From contig JABYQQ010000034.1 in assembly GCA_022605405.1 (NCBI GenBank), positions 248,001 to 312,000 on the forward strand: DNA of 64,000 nucleotides, read 5' to 3'. Position numbers and translations under genes: made by a program. Below the pieces are notes generated by a model. That model saw only the letters and a list, made by a program, of their open reading frames with translations, had not been told where the DNA came from and made no database searches. Position 1 is the stretch's first letter, and each line of letters begins with the position of its first letter. Shown one piece after another: positions 44,758-55,800 of the stretch. The DNA is from Earliella scabrosa. Lineage: Eukaryota; Basidiomycota; Agaricomycetes; Polyporales; Polyporaceae.

Positions 44758-45548
44758 ATGCCGAACCGATCCACCAACACTCCCGCTGTAAGTCATCTCT
44801 ACTAAGTCCACTTCCGACGTAGTCCGCTAACCTGCACAGTTCAGTCTGCTACCTCCCAGATGCGTCGCACTACCGGCACTGGCATCAGGCAATGGTCCCG
44901 CAGGATGCGCGAACGGATCGCTTCAGTATGTCATCCATCCTCCCTACAGATCCGCTTCGCTCACCTATCGCGTGCTAGGGGCAGGAACGGCACTGCGTCG
45001 CTGCGGTTCTATACCCAGTCGCGGGATCGCGCTCTCGCATCATCCGTCTCACTGTCGCCATCGAAGAGGACGACGACCCATGCGCGACAGGATGGGCCGA
45101 CGATGTGGAGACGCGTCACTGGTTCCCCCATGGGACTCTTTCTTGCCGCTTTGACTTTGTCCCAGGAACTACATTTGCCCTCGACAACCACTACACGGTC
45201 CTCACGGCGCGCAACCAGTCTGCAGCACCCCCCAATCTGGCAGTGCAAAGACTCTGGGGATTGCATGTCAGAGGCAACGTCCTCGTGCTCCGTCACTCCT
45301 CGCGGAGACCCATGAGAGTGACGAATATCTCACCGCTGGAAAGGCCCCTTGTGGATCTCATGATCTCCCGGCAAGTTCATACTGAGTTGCTCACCGGTGT
45401 TGTTCACTAATGGACTGCAATCGACAGCATGCTTCGATACACCTTCACTGACGAAGTACATGAGACGGAGGAGCATGGGGATGACGACCACGGCGAGGAC
45501 GAGACCGAGGATGATGACGGAGGGGAGGACGAGTACGAGTTCTCCTGA
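44758..45548 (+). CDS. Hypothetical protein, 207 aa, acidic C-terminus, GC-AG intron
   Basis: Four exons: 44758-44787, 44845-44925, 44979-45370 and 45428-45548. The last intron has a GC donor (CCG|GCAAGT) and AG acceptor, the only choice joining the third exon in frame to the acidic tail. The basic N-terminus (RRTTGTGIRQWSRRMRER) is followed by a compact beta-rich stretch (HCVAAVLYPVAG, SRIIRLTVAIEEDDD, HWFPHGTLSCRFDF and LVLRHSSRRPMRVTNI) and a run of Asp/Glu ending DEYEFS. Not recognised. The strong charge asymmetry suggests a nuclear or ribonucleoprotein-associated protein, but this is only inference. Confidence 0.55.
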
Positions 45549-46106
45549 CCGCTTATCTTACATGTGCAGCTCCGAGCAGCTTCGACAATATACATGATTG
45601 TACACACAACTGTGACGTTTGATTGTCGATCCACACGACATAAGCACACACGTCAAAAGAGATGATGTGCCCTTTGTACTAGATTGAACACCAACGGCTC
45701 GAATCGGGCCGAACCAGATGGAGAGCGTCTAAAATCGCAATGTTCGGTTCTCTGGATGACATACATCCCTGATGTTGACTTCGGGCTGATGCCTGTTGAT
45801 CTACACATCCATAATACCCATCAGATCTACCTGCCACATCCAAGACAGCGGCCCTTCCGGCCCACCGGTGGAGCTCCTGCCAGTGTCAATACTTACAGTA
45901 TCCGTGTACGCAAGGACAGATCGCTCCATCCGCGTTGGCATGAATCACAGGATCATCGACAATCCATCCGCTGCACTGTGATCACCCCGTTCATCAATCA
46001 TTATCAGTCTGGTCAGTCGTCCCGTACTGCTGCCTCTCATTGACACCATCGTTGACTACTTCCCTACCTGCTACTCGCACCCGCGTGCACATATAAGCAG
46101 CGGAAG
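45549..46106. other. Intergenic upstream of R1
   Basis: No gene supported. CACATATAAGC at 46088-46098 provides a TATA-like element only about 15 bp before the proposed R1 start codon. Confidence 0.4.
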
Positions 46107-49100
46107 ATGACTGCTTGGCCCTACCCAACAACGAGCTCCGCACTCGGGTCGTCTACTCAACCGTACACGGTGATGCCTGCATCTGCTTTAGTGATCAAAC
46201 GAGGTGAGTCCAGAATATGGTCTTTCCTTGGCTCCTCTTACTCACGCTTCGCATGAACATCAGATGGGTATGACATTTGTGCTCACCGCTGCGGGACGCT
46301 GCTTACGGCGAACTCTAGTCGCATTCAGCCACTCCTTCCCGCTAAAGTGAGAGTCTGCTAGGTTACCGTCCTATCTCATCGTTAATCCGTTATCTCAGCT
46401 TCGTCATTTCCTCAAGCTTGTGTGTCTCGCAGCTACGCTCGCGTTGCCCCTCGCTCACTGTACCCGAACATTCCAGCTCTCCTGGGACCTGGATGTGGCG
46501 TCTAGCCACGTAGACAGGTTCGTGTGAGTCCTCACTCCCCGACTTCGCCGCTGACATCCAGCCAGTCTGGTAGAGAACATATTAGCGACTGTCACCACAC
46601 AAATCACCTCCGCGAATCTTCAGGTTCGTCAACTTGCAGACTGCATGTCGGGGTCTAACCTGTTCGGGTAGGCCCACGCAGCAACCACCATTGCCGCCAT
46701 GTCTTCTACTCATCCCGACTACTCTCTTCTCGCTGGACGCACTTTCGCAGTTTACTTGCACAAGATGGTGGATAAGTCGTTCAGCGATTGGGTTACAGAC
46801 TATGCGAGCGGTGCGAGACTATCTCAACGGCTCTTCTGTGACCCTTGCCTGACTAACCGCAATTCAGGGCCGTCTGCGCTGCTGGACCCTATTCTCTTGG
46901 AGGTTGTCGGGCGCCACGAGTCCGACTTGGAGTCCGCAATTGTCCACTCGCGAGACTTTGATTTCACCTAGTAGGTCTGCATCCATCCACGTCAACCACA
47001 CGCGCTGAATGATCTCTGCCAGTCGCTCTATCCGAACCCTTGCGAACTCGTACCTCCTTAAACACCATGGGAGAATCATTGAACGGCCACAGTTTTTATA
47101 CATGCGAGTTGCCATAACGATACATCCTGATAGCCTTGAACAGATTCTCGAGACATATCACGCACTGTCGACGCAAAGGTATACCCACGCCAGTCCGACC
47201 ATGTTCAACGCCGGAACCATGAAGACGGGCCTCGCGTCTTGCTATCTCTACCAGCCGAATGTCGTGAACTACGAGTCTGTCCTGGACGCAGGCTTCGACC
47301 TCAGCCAGTTATGGATGGCGGATGGCGGAATCGGTGTGTCACTCGACGGAGTCCCCTCTCAACGGTACGCATAATGTTGCGCCGCGCCTTACGTGCACCC
47401 CGATGATTCATGTGATGAGATACAGGTCTCTCCAAGCAGGGGTGATGCCACTTGTGAATGTTTATGATAGTCACGCCCGGTACACGTCTTTGTGTCGGGA
47501 CCGCCGTCCCTCTGCTGGGACGATCTACCTCTCAATATGGCACGCCGATGTCCTCAACCTGATCATCGCTCGCACCAACCGCGCTTCACAATACAACCGA
47601 TGGTCGAACCTGTTCCCGGCCGTCTGGATCCCTGATGTTTTGTAAGTCCTGGTTGATCATGAACACGGATTCTCGTCTCCGCTCACGCATGTCATGACAG
47701 CATGACGCGTCTAGAATCTCGCGGCCAGTGGAGTCTCTTCGATCCTGCCGACGTGCCCGATCTACTCGCGCTGCACGGTGCAGCTTTCACGCAAGCATAT
47801 GAGCAGTACGAACGCTCTGTCAAACCCATCCTGGTCATTCCCGCACGTGACCTGTGGGCTACAATCGCAGAGTCCCAGATGGAATCTGGTACTCCCTTCT
47901 TGTTGTATCAAGACAACGTTAACGGTGGGGTTGTTTCCTGCCGATCCCTTTCTCGTTTGCTGATTACCTGGACCCCCATCCTCTAGCAAAGAACAACGAG
48001 CGACACCTCGGGACCATCCGGTCGTCCAACCTGTGCACCGAGATCGTTCAGTTTTCTGCCCAAGGCATCACCGCCGTCTGCACGCTCTCGTCCATCGTCC
48101 TACCAAAGTGCATCACCCCAGACGGTACCTTCGATTTTGCGGCACTCCACGCGCTCACCAAACTAGTCGTGCGGAACACGGACAAGCTCGTCGACAATTC
48201 CGCACTGATGGAAGTGCATGTGGACACGCGTATGTCCGCGGAAGGCACTCGCGCAATTGGCATCGGAGTCCAAGGTCTGGCAGACACATTCATGACGCTT
48301 CGGTACCCGTATGACTCGGCAGACGCACGACGTCTTAATGTCGAGATCTTCGAGACCATTTATCACGCAGCCTTGGACGCCAGCTGCGATCTCGCTCAGG
48401 AACACGGTCCTTATCCTCTCTGGGACGTTTCTCCCGCTGCCGGTGGCGTCCTGCAGCTCGATATGTGGACTGGTGCTACTCCGACCAATCGATGGGACTT
48501 CGCTTCGCTTCGCGAGCGGATCCGCCAGCACGGCCTCAGAAACTCAATGCTCACTTGTCAGATGCCCACCGCGTCCACCTCTCAAATCACGGGCCAGTCC
48601 GAATCAACCGAACCATATGACAGGTAGGCCTATGTCGTGCATGTCGCTTCAGCTTACATCGTTCATTCCTCTTCGCGTCTTCAGCAACATCACCACGTTC
48701 CGTGTTCTGAGTGGCGATTTCAGCGAGATATGCCGACCACTCGTTCGCGAACTCACGGCAAAGGGTCTTTGGAGCGACCAGCTACGCGCCGCCATCCTTC
48801 GTAACAACGGTGGCTACGACTCCTCCTGATTCACTCCCCTTCCGCTGATTTGTCTGGTCACAGGTTCCATCCAGAGCATCGCTGACATTTCGGACGACAT
48901 CAAGGCTATCTATCGTACCTCGTGGGAGATCGACGCTCAGTCTGTCATCGACATGGCGGCTGATCGTGGTCCCTTTATTGATCAACATCAGTAATTTCCA
49001 AAAAGTCTGAAAGGTCTGATCCAGACATTTCAGACACTTTCAGATACGTTCAGATACGCGAATTGATGCAATCAGACCCGTCAGACGCTCAGACTTCAGA

Positions 49101-49864
49101 CATCCGTTTCGGGCCATTCAGACATTCTTGTTCCCGCCACTCTTCAATCGATAACTTCCCTCACACTTAACGCATCTCCACCAAACTTCGTAGACTGGTA
49201 GTTCTATGTGTATTTAACTAACTCTGATTGTTTTCTCCTTCATCGACAGCCCACAGCGAGCCGCAAAATTCGAGCATTGGTTTTGAACAGGACCCTGCCT
49301 TTCTCAAGCTATGCCGACAGGTCCTCAAGCCCGATGCGAGCAGAAACTGAACGGTGTAGTATGGTACGTCTATCCTCAAGTTCTAGCATGTTTTTCCGCC
49401 CGTCGCTGTCGCCGTTCATGCAGAATGAGCTCTGCATGCGGTAGATCGCCGTAAGCGCCCGAAAGTGGCGTCCAGTCAGACTGCCAGACCGCCAGACTTT
49501 TTGGGAATTACTGATGAAAGCCAATCGATGTCTCTCAATGTGCTCGCGCCGACCGTGGACAGATTGGTAAGTCCTTGCTGTTTGGTCTTGCAGTAGATCT
49601 GACGTGTCGCATTAGGCCGACCTGCAGATCCATGCATGGCGTCGAGGTCTCAAAACCGGTTGTTATTATCTTCGCACGCGGCCCCTCACGTTCCCTGTCC
49701 CTTATGGAGTGCCTGACTCCTCTCCTCGTGGCCAGTCGCACCCACCTCCATCCCCGACCGCTCAGTCCCCACCAATCCCATCCCCGCACAATCAGTCCTC
49801 TCCTTCCCCGGCCCCACCCAGCTCCATCGTCGGTGCTGCGGCCTGCGAGTCATGCAGCGCTTGA
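46107..49864 (+). CDS. Ribonucleoside-diphosphate reductase large subunit (R1), interrupted by an inverted-repeat element
   Basis: Reduces ribonucleotides to deoxyribonucleotides with the R2 subunit. The multi-exon model begins with VIKRDG of the ATP-cone and proceeds through THPDYSLLAG (46705), RIIERPQFLYMRVA, THASPTMFNAGT, the first active-site cysteine in LASCYLY, AGVMPLVNVYD, SIWHADVLNL, WIPDVFMTRLE, SSNLCTEI (Asn-Cys-Glu catalytic triad), AVCTLSS (second redox cysteine), IGIGVQGLAD, MPTASTSQI, EPYDSNITTFRVLSGDF, NNGSIQSIADI and RGPFIDQ. At 48986 a 531-bp element intervenes. The R1 frame then resumes with SMSLNV, GLKTGCYYLRTRP (paired radical-transfer tyrosines) and, after a Pro/Ser-rich linker, a C-terminal CESC redox pair. 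All catalytic residues are thus present. The N-terminal exons (46264-46670) are the least certain. Confidence 0.85.
48986..49516. mobile_element. Non-autonomous inverted-repeat element (MITE-like) inside the R1 gene
   Basis: The ends CATCAGTAATTTCC...AAAAGTCTG (48986-49009) and CAGACTTTTTGGGAATTACTGATG (49493-49516) are inverted copies matching at 23 of 24 positions. The interior is rich in TCAGAC/GTCTGA motifs and codes for nothing recognised. CAA flanks the left end (48983-48985) and recurs after a 5-base spacer on the right (49522-49524), a possible short target duplication. The element splits the R1 peptide FIDQ|SMSLNV. It has a GTAATT donor at 48991 and an AG at 49519-49520 that would splice it out in frame, leaving only three extra residues. 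Confidence 0.8.
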
Positions 49865-51009
49865 GCTGTCTCCAGCTTTTGCGCACTATACACACTGCTC
49901 TCCTGTGGTACGCCTCACTCAACGCCCTGTACGCCTCACAAGGGACATTTGCACCCGGTGAACCGTGCCGTCACTGATCTGCAGTCGCGGACTATCGTTC
50001 TTTTATATCGCGCGGACTACAATCCCATGGACCCTCTTCTTTGTCCTTTGTTTACAAGCTCCCACTCTGGCTGACATTCCTCTTGTACTTCCATTATCTC
50101 GCCCGCAAAGAAGTTGGTAGAGCACAACTCTGAGACTGGTCACTGCTGTATCATATCAACTCCGTTATGTCGAACTATCGTTTTCTACCGTCTACTACTA
50201 CCCGTAGCGTGCCGACAATTCGCCGCAACGCCTGCCAAGGAAACGTGGCCAGGTCCGCCCGGAGGGCCCTTACCTATTCAACTTGAATTTCGGATCAATC
50301 CGGGTGAGGCAAAAGATCGTCAGCGTCTATTTGACATTGTTCTTCCGCCCTCCAACACACATGATGCTATGTACCACAGACACACTCGGAAGTCTTTGGC
50401 ACGGTATGAGCATAGGAAACACCACTCACATCTCAGAAGCAAAATCCAGGTACATCGCTATCGCTTCCATCTGCCCCAGTCGTGATATCGCGCCGGAATA
50501 CAAGATGCGAACTGTCAGTTAGCTGCCTGGTCAAAGATCTTATATCATTGTCACAGACAGTGCCTCTGAACATTCCATCGAGTTCTGACCGAGATCCCGC
50601 ATGAGTGGCGCTCAACTCAAGAATGGGTGACTGACTGGGGCGGGCGGGCTACTACGATCCGAGCGCCACTGACGTTGTCCAACAGACTGAGATGGTCGCC
50701 CATTGCTCGACTACGCTATCATGTTCTTCTTCGCGTCTTCGCTTGTTGCGTGCGCCAGGAAGAGCGACCGGGCATGCGCTGGTCTTTTTACGTCTCGAAG
50801 TCTGGAGCACCGCAACAGCTGCCACAAACTCTACTCGCCGCGGTGAGCGTTGAACTGTCAGAGTCGCTTGACAGTACAATACCTTGCTTTGTTTCCCGCT
50901 ACAGCGAAGCTGAGATGGCTGATCTGCGCCCTGTTACTAGCTACATAAGACGGCTTGCAAGTAGTACATTCACCCCCTACCCCCCACTGCTAGGCTAGCT
51001 GTTCGGACC
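49865..51009. other. Intergenic between R1 and copy 5
   Basis: No coding or repeat structure recognised on either strand. Confidence 0.45.
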
Positions 51010-52186
51010 ATGTTGATCGACGATTCCGATAAGCATGTCCGCTACACCCTCAGGGACCAGTGGAAAGACGACGTCCTTGCAGAAGCAGTACAAGGAACCA
51101 GACATGGTGCTGCTCTCCCCGGACTGACGGTATCGGTTGACTTTCATGGTGCGTGCATCTACCCTTGCAAAGCTGGTGATGCTCAGATCGTCGTTTGCAG
51201 GTACAAGCATTCAGGTGGTTGGGATTCTCGATGGAAAGGGTGGCCAGCCGACAATCGATTGCATGTTAATGCCCTTTACACCATGTGGCACCTATACAGC
51301 ACCCATTCCGGACGGAAACCCCGACACTAGAAAGTACAACGTGACCTTCTTCGATCTGAAAGGCCTCCGCGATGTGCCCCATACCCTAACACTTACCAAC
51401 ACAAACGGCACGAGTCCCAACATATTCTGGCTGGATTACTTTCTGGTGGATGAGAATGTGGAGCCCAGTAGCAGTACTGGCAGCGACAGCGTCTCGGGCT
51501 CTGCGGTGGAGACCTCGTCTGCATCTCCGCTACCTTCGAACTCTACCCTTTCCGTCCAGTCATCGTCAAGCTCGGCCATCTCGTCTCCTACTATCGCATC
51601 CCCGAACACTATTACATCCACTCCTGACACGACTCCCGAAGCGTCCCCATCGGTGGTAAGATCCGGTCCTCCTGGAGTGGACACTTCAGGCCCGAGTCCA
51701 GAGCTCCCATCGACCTCTGCGTCGATGCCCCCACAGCAATCACTGCCTGCGAGCGGCACGGAAAGCAGCGGCCTCTCTCAGAACGAGCACTCCGGGACCA
51801 ATACAGCAGCCATAGTGGGCGGTGTCCTTGGGGTGCTCCTCGTCCTCGCCTTGGTTGCTATCGCCGTCCTCATCCGGAAACGCCGAAGCGGCAGCAAGAA
51901 CAGTGAGTAGCATCACGATCTCGCGCCTCTCTCACTGATATGACATAGCAGACTACTACTAGTGGTGTTCCCGGATGATGACAGGGACGTATGGCGGGGC
52001 GACACAAGCGAGCTGCCTTGGGTGGAGGAGATGACCTCGGCTCCGAAGGACCACGCCTCGGAATCCCTCCATGGACCTCTTCCGTTGGCATACGCGCACG
52101 AGAGTGCCTCGAGCTTAGTCCCTGACCTTCCACCATCGCAGCGATACCGCCAGGGTTACTTCGCGACTTCCGATAATTCCGGATAG
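51010..52186 (+). CDS. Membrane-protein family copy 5 (FWLDYFLV-type, tail damaged)
   Basis: Exon 1 begins MLIDDSDKHVRY and contains GTRHGAALPGLTVSVDF. The phase-1 intron (about 51150-51200) precedes GTSIQVVGILD. The ectodomain ends PHTLTLTNTNGTSPNIFWLDYFLV, very like copy 3. A Ser/Thr/Pro stalk and membrane helix (AAIVGGVLGVLLVLALVAIAVLI, about 51807-51875) with RKRRSG follow. Beyond the GTGAGT donor at about 51905, no acceptor joins the next ORF (51962-52186, ending LPPSQRYRQGYFATSDNSG) in frame, and the family tail module is missing. Either the protein stops shortly after the membrane helix or the tail is decaying. Confidence 0.7.
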
Positions 52187-53181
52187 CCTTCACCATACCC
52201 AGATGTTCTCAAGTATGATGCTCCCACTCTCGTTTCAGCATCCGACAGACGATTCGTCTGCCCCCACTCTCCTTGAACTATCACCGAACCGGTCTCCGTG
52301 TACAGATTAGTAGCGCGTCATCGTCATAGTCTTTATTATCTATTGAACGCATACAGGCCAGCCGCCACTAGTACTTATCTTGCCTGAGTGAGTCAGCCCG
52401 GGGAGAAAGAGCATGATGACAAATGCACGATGGGCGTCTACTCTTCAAGTTCAACATCCAACACGCACGATGGTGGCCTCGAGTCCCTCGACCATGTCTC
52501 TCCTTCTGCGACTCCTTTGACCACGATCTATCTATGTAGCTCTCTAGGTCGACGTTCTTCACGGCCTAGCGACTTGGGGGCCCTCCCGAGCTGGCCGCTC
52601 GGCTGAGATGTGCCTGTCGATGGCTTCATCTTCTCCGCCTGCCAGTGTCTTGCTCATGAAAGGACGACTTCCGGTATGTACTGGGCAAGTACGTGCAACT
52701 GTCAAGAGCCTATGACTCTTCCCTGTGTCGCCTGCGTATGTGACAGTCGCCATCGTGACATGCTCATATCTTACTGATCACATCGACAGGGAAAGAACAT
52801 GTCCAGTGTGGTCTGAGCATCACGTTCGGCAATACCGGCCTCAGGCGCGTGTATCGGGGGATCGTTTCTAGCGCTCTCTTGCACAGAGTCCCGGTCTCAA
52901 GCCCAAGCCACGCGCGTTGCATTCGCCGCACCGTTCAGCGCGCGGTTGCTGTCCGCGGTGAGACGCCCGAAGGCCGTCTGCACGGCCTCGGAAGATCCAG
53001 TGTGCAACATGCCTGTCGCTGTCCGACGACTTCTCGGAGATGATTGACACCGCGGTCGTCCATGCATGTACCGAAGCGCAGTCGTGGTCTCCACATCGAT
53101 GGTCTCCCCCAGACTCCTCCACGATCCCCTCTTTCGCCTCCTACCGCAGGGCTTACTGCAGCGTTGCTGCTTTCCGATACT
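52187..53181. other. Intergenic between copies 5 and 6
   Basis: No gene supported; a short pyrimidine-rich leader with an AG (CTACCGCAG) precedes copy 6, as it does copy 7. Confidence 0.4.
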
Positions 53182-53640
53182 ATGCCCGAACCCGTTATCA
53201 TCGACGACGCGGACTCTGCGGTGGTCTACTCCAACTCTCCCGGGTGGATACTTGACCGACTTCGTGGCTCAATGGGCGACACGAGACATGGTGCTACTCA
53301 TGCAGGTCAGACGGTGTCGGTAAAGTTCCAAGGTCAGTCTACATAGCGTATCAATACACACTCCGAAAGCCTAATCATCACTCAGGAACCGGAATCCAGG
53401 TCTTCAGCGTTCTGGAGAACGTGAAGCGTGCTCGCCAGCCTCAGGTTTCCCTCTCCATTGACGGCGCCTTCATCGCCAATGTCACTGGACCTTTCAAGGC
53501 GGATGGGGACTCTGAGTTCAATGTCACATTCTTCTCTCAGCGCGACCTTCCCTTTGGGGAGCACGAATTGAGTATGAAGAATCTAATTGACCAAAGTCCT
53601 ACGACGTTCTGGCTCGATTACTTCCTCGTGGATCCCGGCC
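53173..53640 (+). repeat. Recent duplication, unit 1 (partner 55335-55800)
   Basis: From just before the start codon through FWLDYFLVD the two genes differ at only a few positions, including the intron (GTCAGTCTACATAGCGTATCA in both). Similarity drops at the stalk, so the duplicated tract covers the ectodomain only, or gene conversion has kept only this part alike. Confidence 0.9.
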
Positions 53641-54505
53641 ATCCACCACCATCCACGGCAGATCTACAGGTATCCGTCTCCAGCACTCCAGCATCTCCAG
53701 TGCAAACGCCTGTACCACAAACCGTCCTATCGTCATCATCTTCGACAATCCTCGCACCATACACGTCCATAACCTCCAAACCGATGCTTTCTACCTCGCC
53801 GAGCAACTCTGTCCCAACGATCTCCCCAGGTTCATCGGAATTTTCAAACCAAACGTCATCACCCTCTTCCCTGGTGCACATCGCTTCCTCTGATCCCCCA
53901 TCAATATCACCGAGCACTCCTGTCTCCCCTCTACTAAATCATTCCGCCGCCGGTGAACTTGCTGGGTCATCCCGTGTTGACGGTGGCGAACCTTCGACGT
54001 CGTTGAGCATTCTCGCGAGCTCGGAAGCTCTGCCTTCCGGGATTGTGGCAGGATCGGGCGCGTCGGAGGGTCCGTCGCAGTCGAGCCGCAGCGACTTGCC
54101 TGCGATAGTCGGCGGCGTTGTCGGCGGACTGGTCCTCGTATCCATCCTCATAGCCGTGGTGCTCTTCCGTAGAAGGAGACGCGCCCCGAAGAACGACAGA
54201 GGTCAGTCCGTCGTAATCGTCACTTCGTGTCAATTACTGACTTGTCTTCATTTCTAGGCCTCTTGAACAGCTCGTCCAGTATGTGCAGCAGCGCCCACTC
54301 GACGGTTTATGGGAGCATGTCGAAGTATCAGCCGTCCATGCGGTCGGACGCCGACCCGAACCCCGCATATGCCGCCTTGTGCGAATCCGCCCTGTTCGAT
54401 CGCGCGGACCGAGCTGTTGACTCCTCGTCCATGACCTCCCGTGCGTCCGAAACCCAGCTTTCTGTATACCCAACCCAGTCACTCGAGTCGTGGCACGCTC
54501 TGTAA
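53182..54505 (+). CDS. Membrane-protein family copy 6 (FWLDYFLV-type, short tail)
   Basis: Exon 1 begins MPEPVIIDDADSAVVY and contains GDTRHGATHAGQTVSVKF. The phase-1 intron (about 53332-53385) precedes GTGIQVFSVLENV. The ectodomain includes FSQRDLPFGEHELSM and TTFWLDYFLVD. The stalk is Ser/Thr/Pro-rich. The membrane helix (AIVGGVVGGLVLVSILIAVVLF, about 54102-54167) is followed by RRRRRAPK. The last exon (54258-54505) codes a short Ser-rich tail ending SLESWHAL with no PPxY motif. The first two exons are nearly identical to copy 7, so the pair arose by a recent duplication while the tails differ completely. Confidence 0.78.
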
Positions 54506-55343
54506 ATACCGAACGGTCGAACGGATCTATCAGCATTCTTGAACCTCATCTTCCCTCCTAGTTGCGTCTTGCCTACAATCAAATCTGTCGCGGAAGCAGA
54601 TGGAGAGGTCATCGTTGATGATGAACTCTACATCGTCATGGCCGCACACCTAAGACCTGGAATCCTGCCACAATAGTCGTACTCCTTTTGTGTCTATCAG
54701 AAGATGTCCGTCTACGTGTCGGTATGCTACCAGGGGGCTATCCAGACAGATAGTCGCGCGAAGAAGATACACAGTGGGCGTCTTAGTGACTTCCATCTTT
54801 CTCTAGACGATACAAGCAGGACCGAGTACACCTCCTGCTTGCTCAGGTTGATCAGGTGTGTTCCTGTGCATATGCCACCAACATACTTCCAACAGTGCTC
54901 GGGGAAACAAATATCCCGAGATTAATCTCGGAGGGACGTCAACACAGGTTGGGGTACCTCTTGGCGGACCGTAACTTATTCCATATGCCATCGACCTTTC
55001 GTCGACTGATATCTCGTTCATTCATTGCAGATGTAGATGATTGGAGCAGTGATAGATCAACATTGAACTACTGATCCACACAACGACAAGAGTGACATCT
55101 CTGCGTGGTGGAATGTGATAGTGTGATAGTTACGTTGCCCAGGCGTCGAGGAGACTCATAGCCTAGCCTAACATTCACCGGTATGCGTCAAATCTGAGGT
55201 GATTAACGCTGATCATCGACTCTTATTTCCAAGCGCAGGTATAATCTCGTCGTCGAAGGACTCCATACTTCCGCTGGTCCCCCTCCCCCTGTCGCCTCCC
55301 TTCCGGCGCGGCCCCTACCGCAGAGTTGCTACTTTCCGAGACT
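54506..55343. other. Intergenic between copies 6 and 7
   Basis: No gene supported. Ends in a pyrimidine-rich leader with CTACCGCAGAGTTGCTACTTTCCGA like that before copy 6. Confidence 0.4.
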
Positions 55344-55800
55344 ATGCCCGAACCCGTTATCATCGACGACGCGGACTCTGCGGTGGTCTACTCCAACTCT
55401 CCCGGGTGGATACTTGACCGACTTCGTGGCTCAATGGGCGACACGAGACATGGTGCTACTCATGCAGGTCAGACGGTGTCGGTAAAGTTCCACGGTCAGT
55501 CTACATAGCGTATCAATACACACTCCGAAAGCCTAATCATCGCTCAGGAACCGGAATCCAGGTCGTCAGCGTTCTGGAGAACGTGAAGCGTGCTCGCCAG
55601 CCTCAGGTCTCCCTCTCTATTGACGGCGCCTTCATCGCCAATGTCACTGGACCTTTCAAGGCGGATGGGGACTCTGAGTTCAATGTCACGTTCTTTTCGC
55701 AACGCGACCTTCCTTTTGGGGAGCACGAGTTGAGTGTGAAGAATCTGTCCGACGAACCTCCTACGACGTTCTGGCTCGATTACTTCCTTGTCGATCCTGG
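55335..55800 (+). repeat. Recent duplication, unit 2 (partner 53173-53640)
   Basis: Near-identical to the ectodomain region of copy 6 including its intron. See unit 1. Confidence 0.9.

Noticed and set aside
48991..48993. R1 first read as truncated at this TAA
   Set aside because: The missing C-terminus (SMSLNV, GLKTGCYYLRT, CESC) was found in frame-compatible exons beyond the inverted-repeat element.
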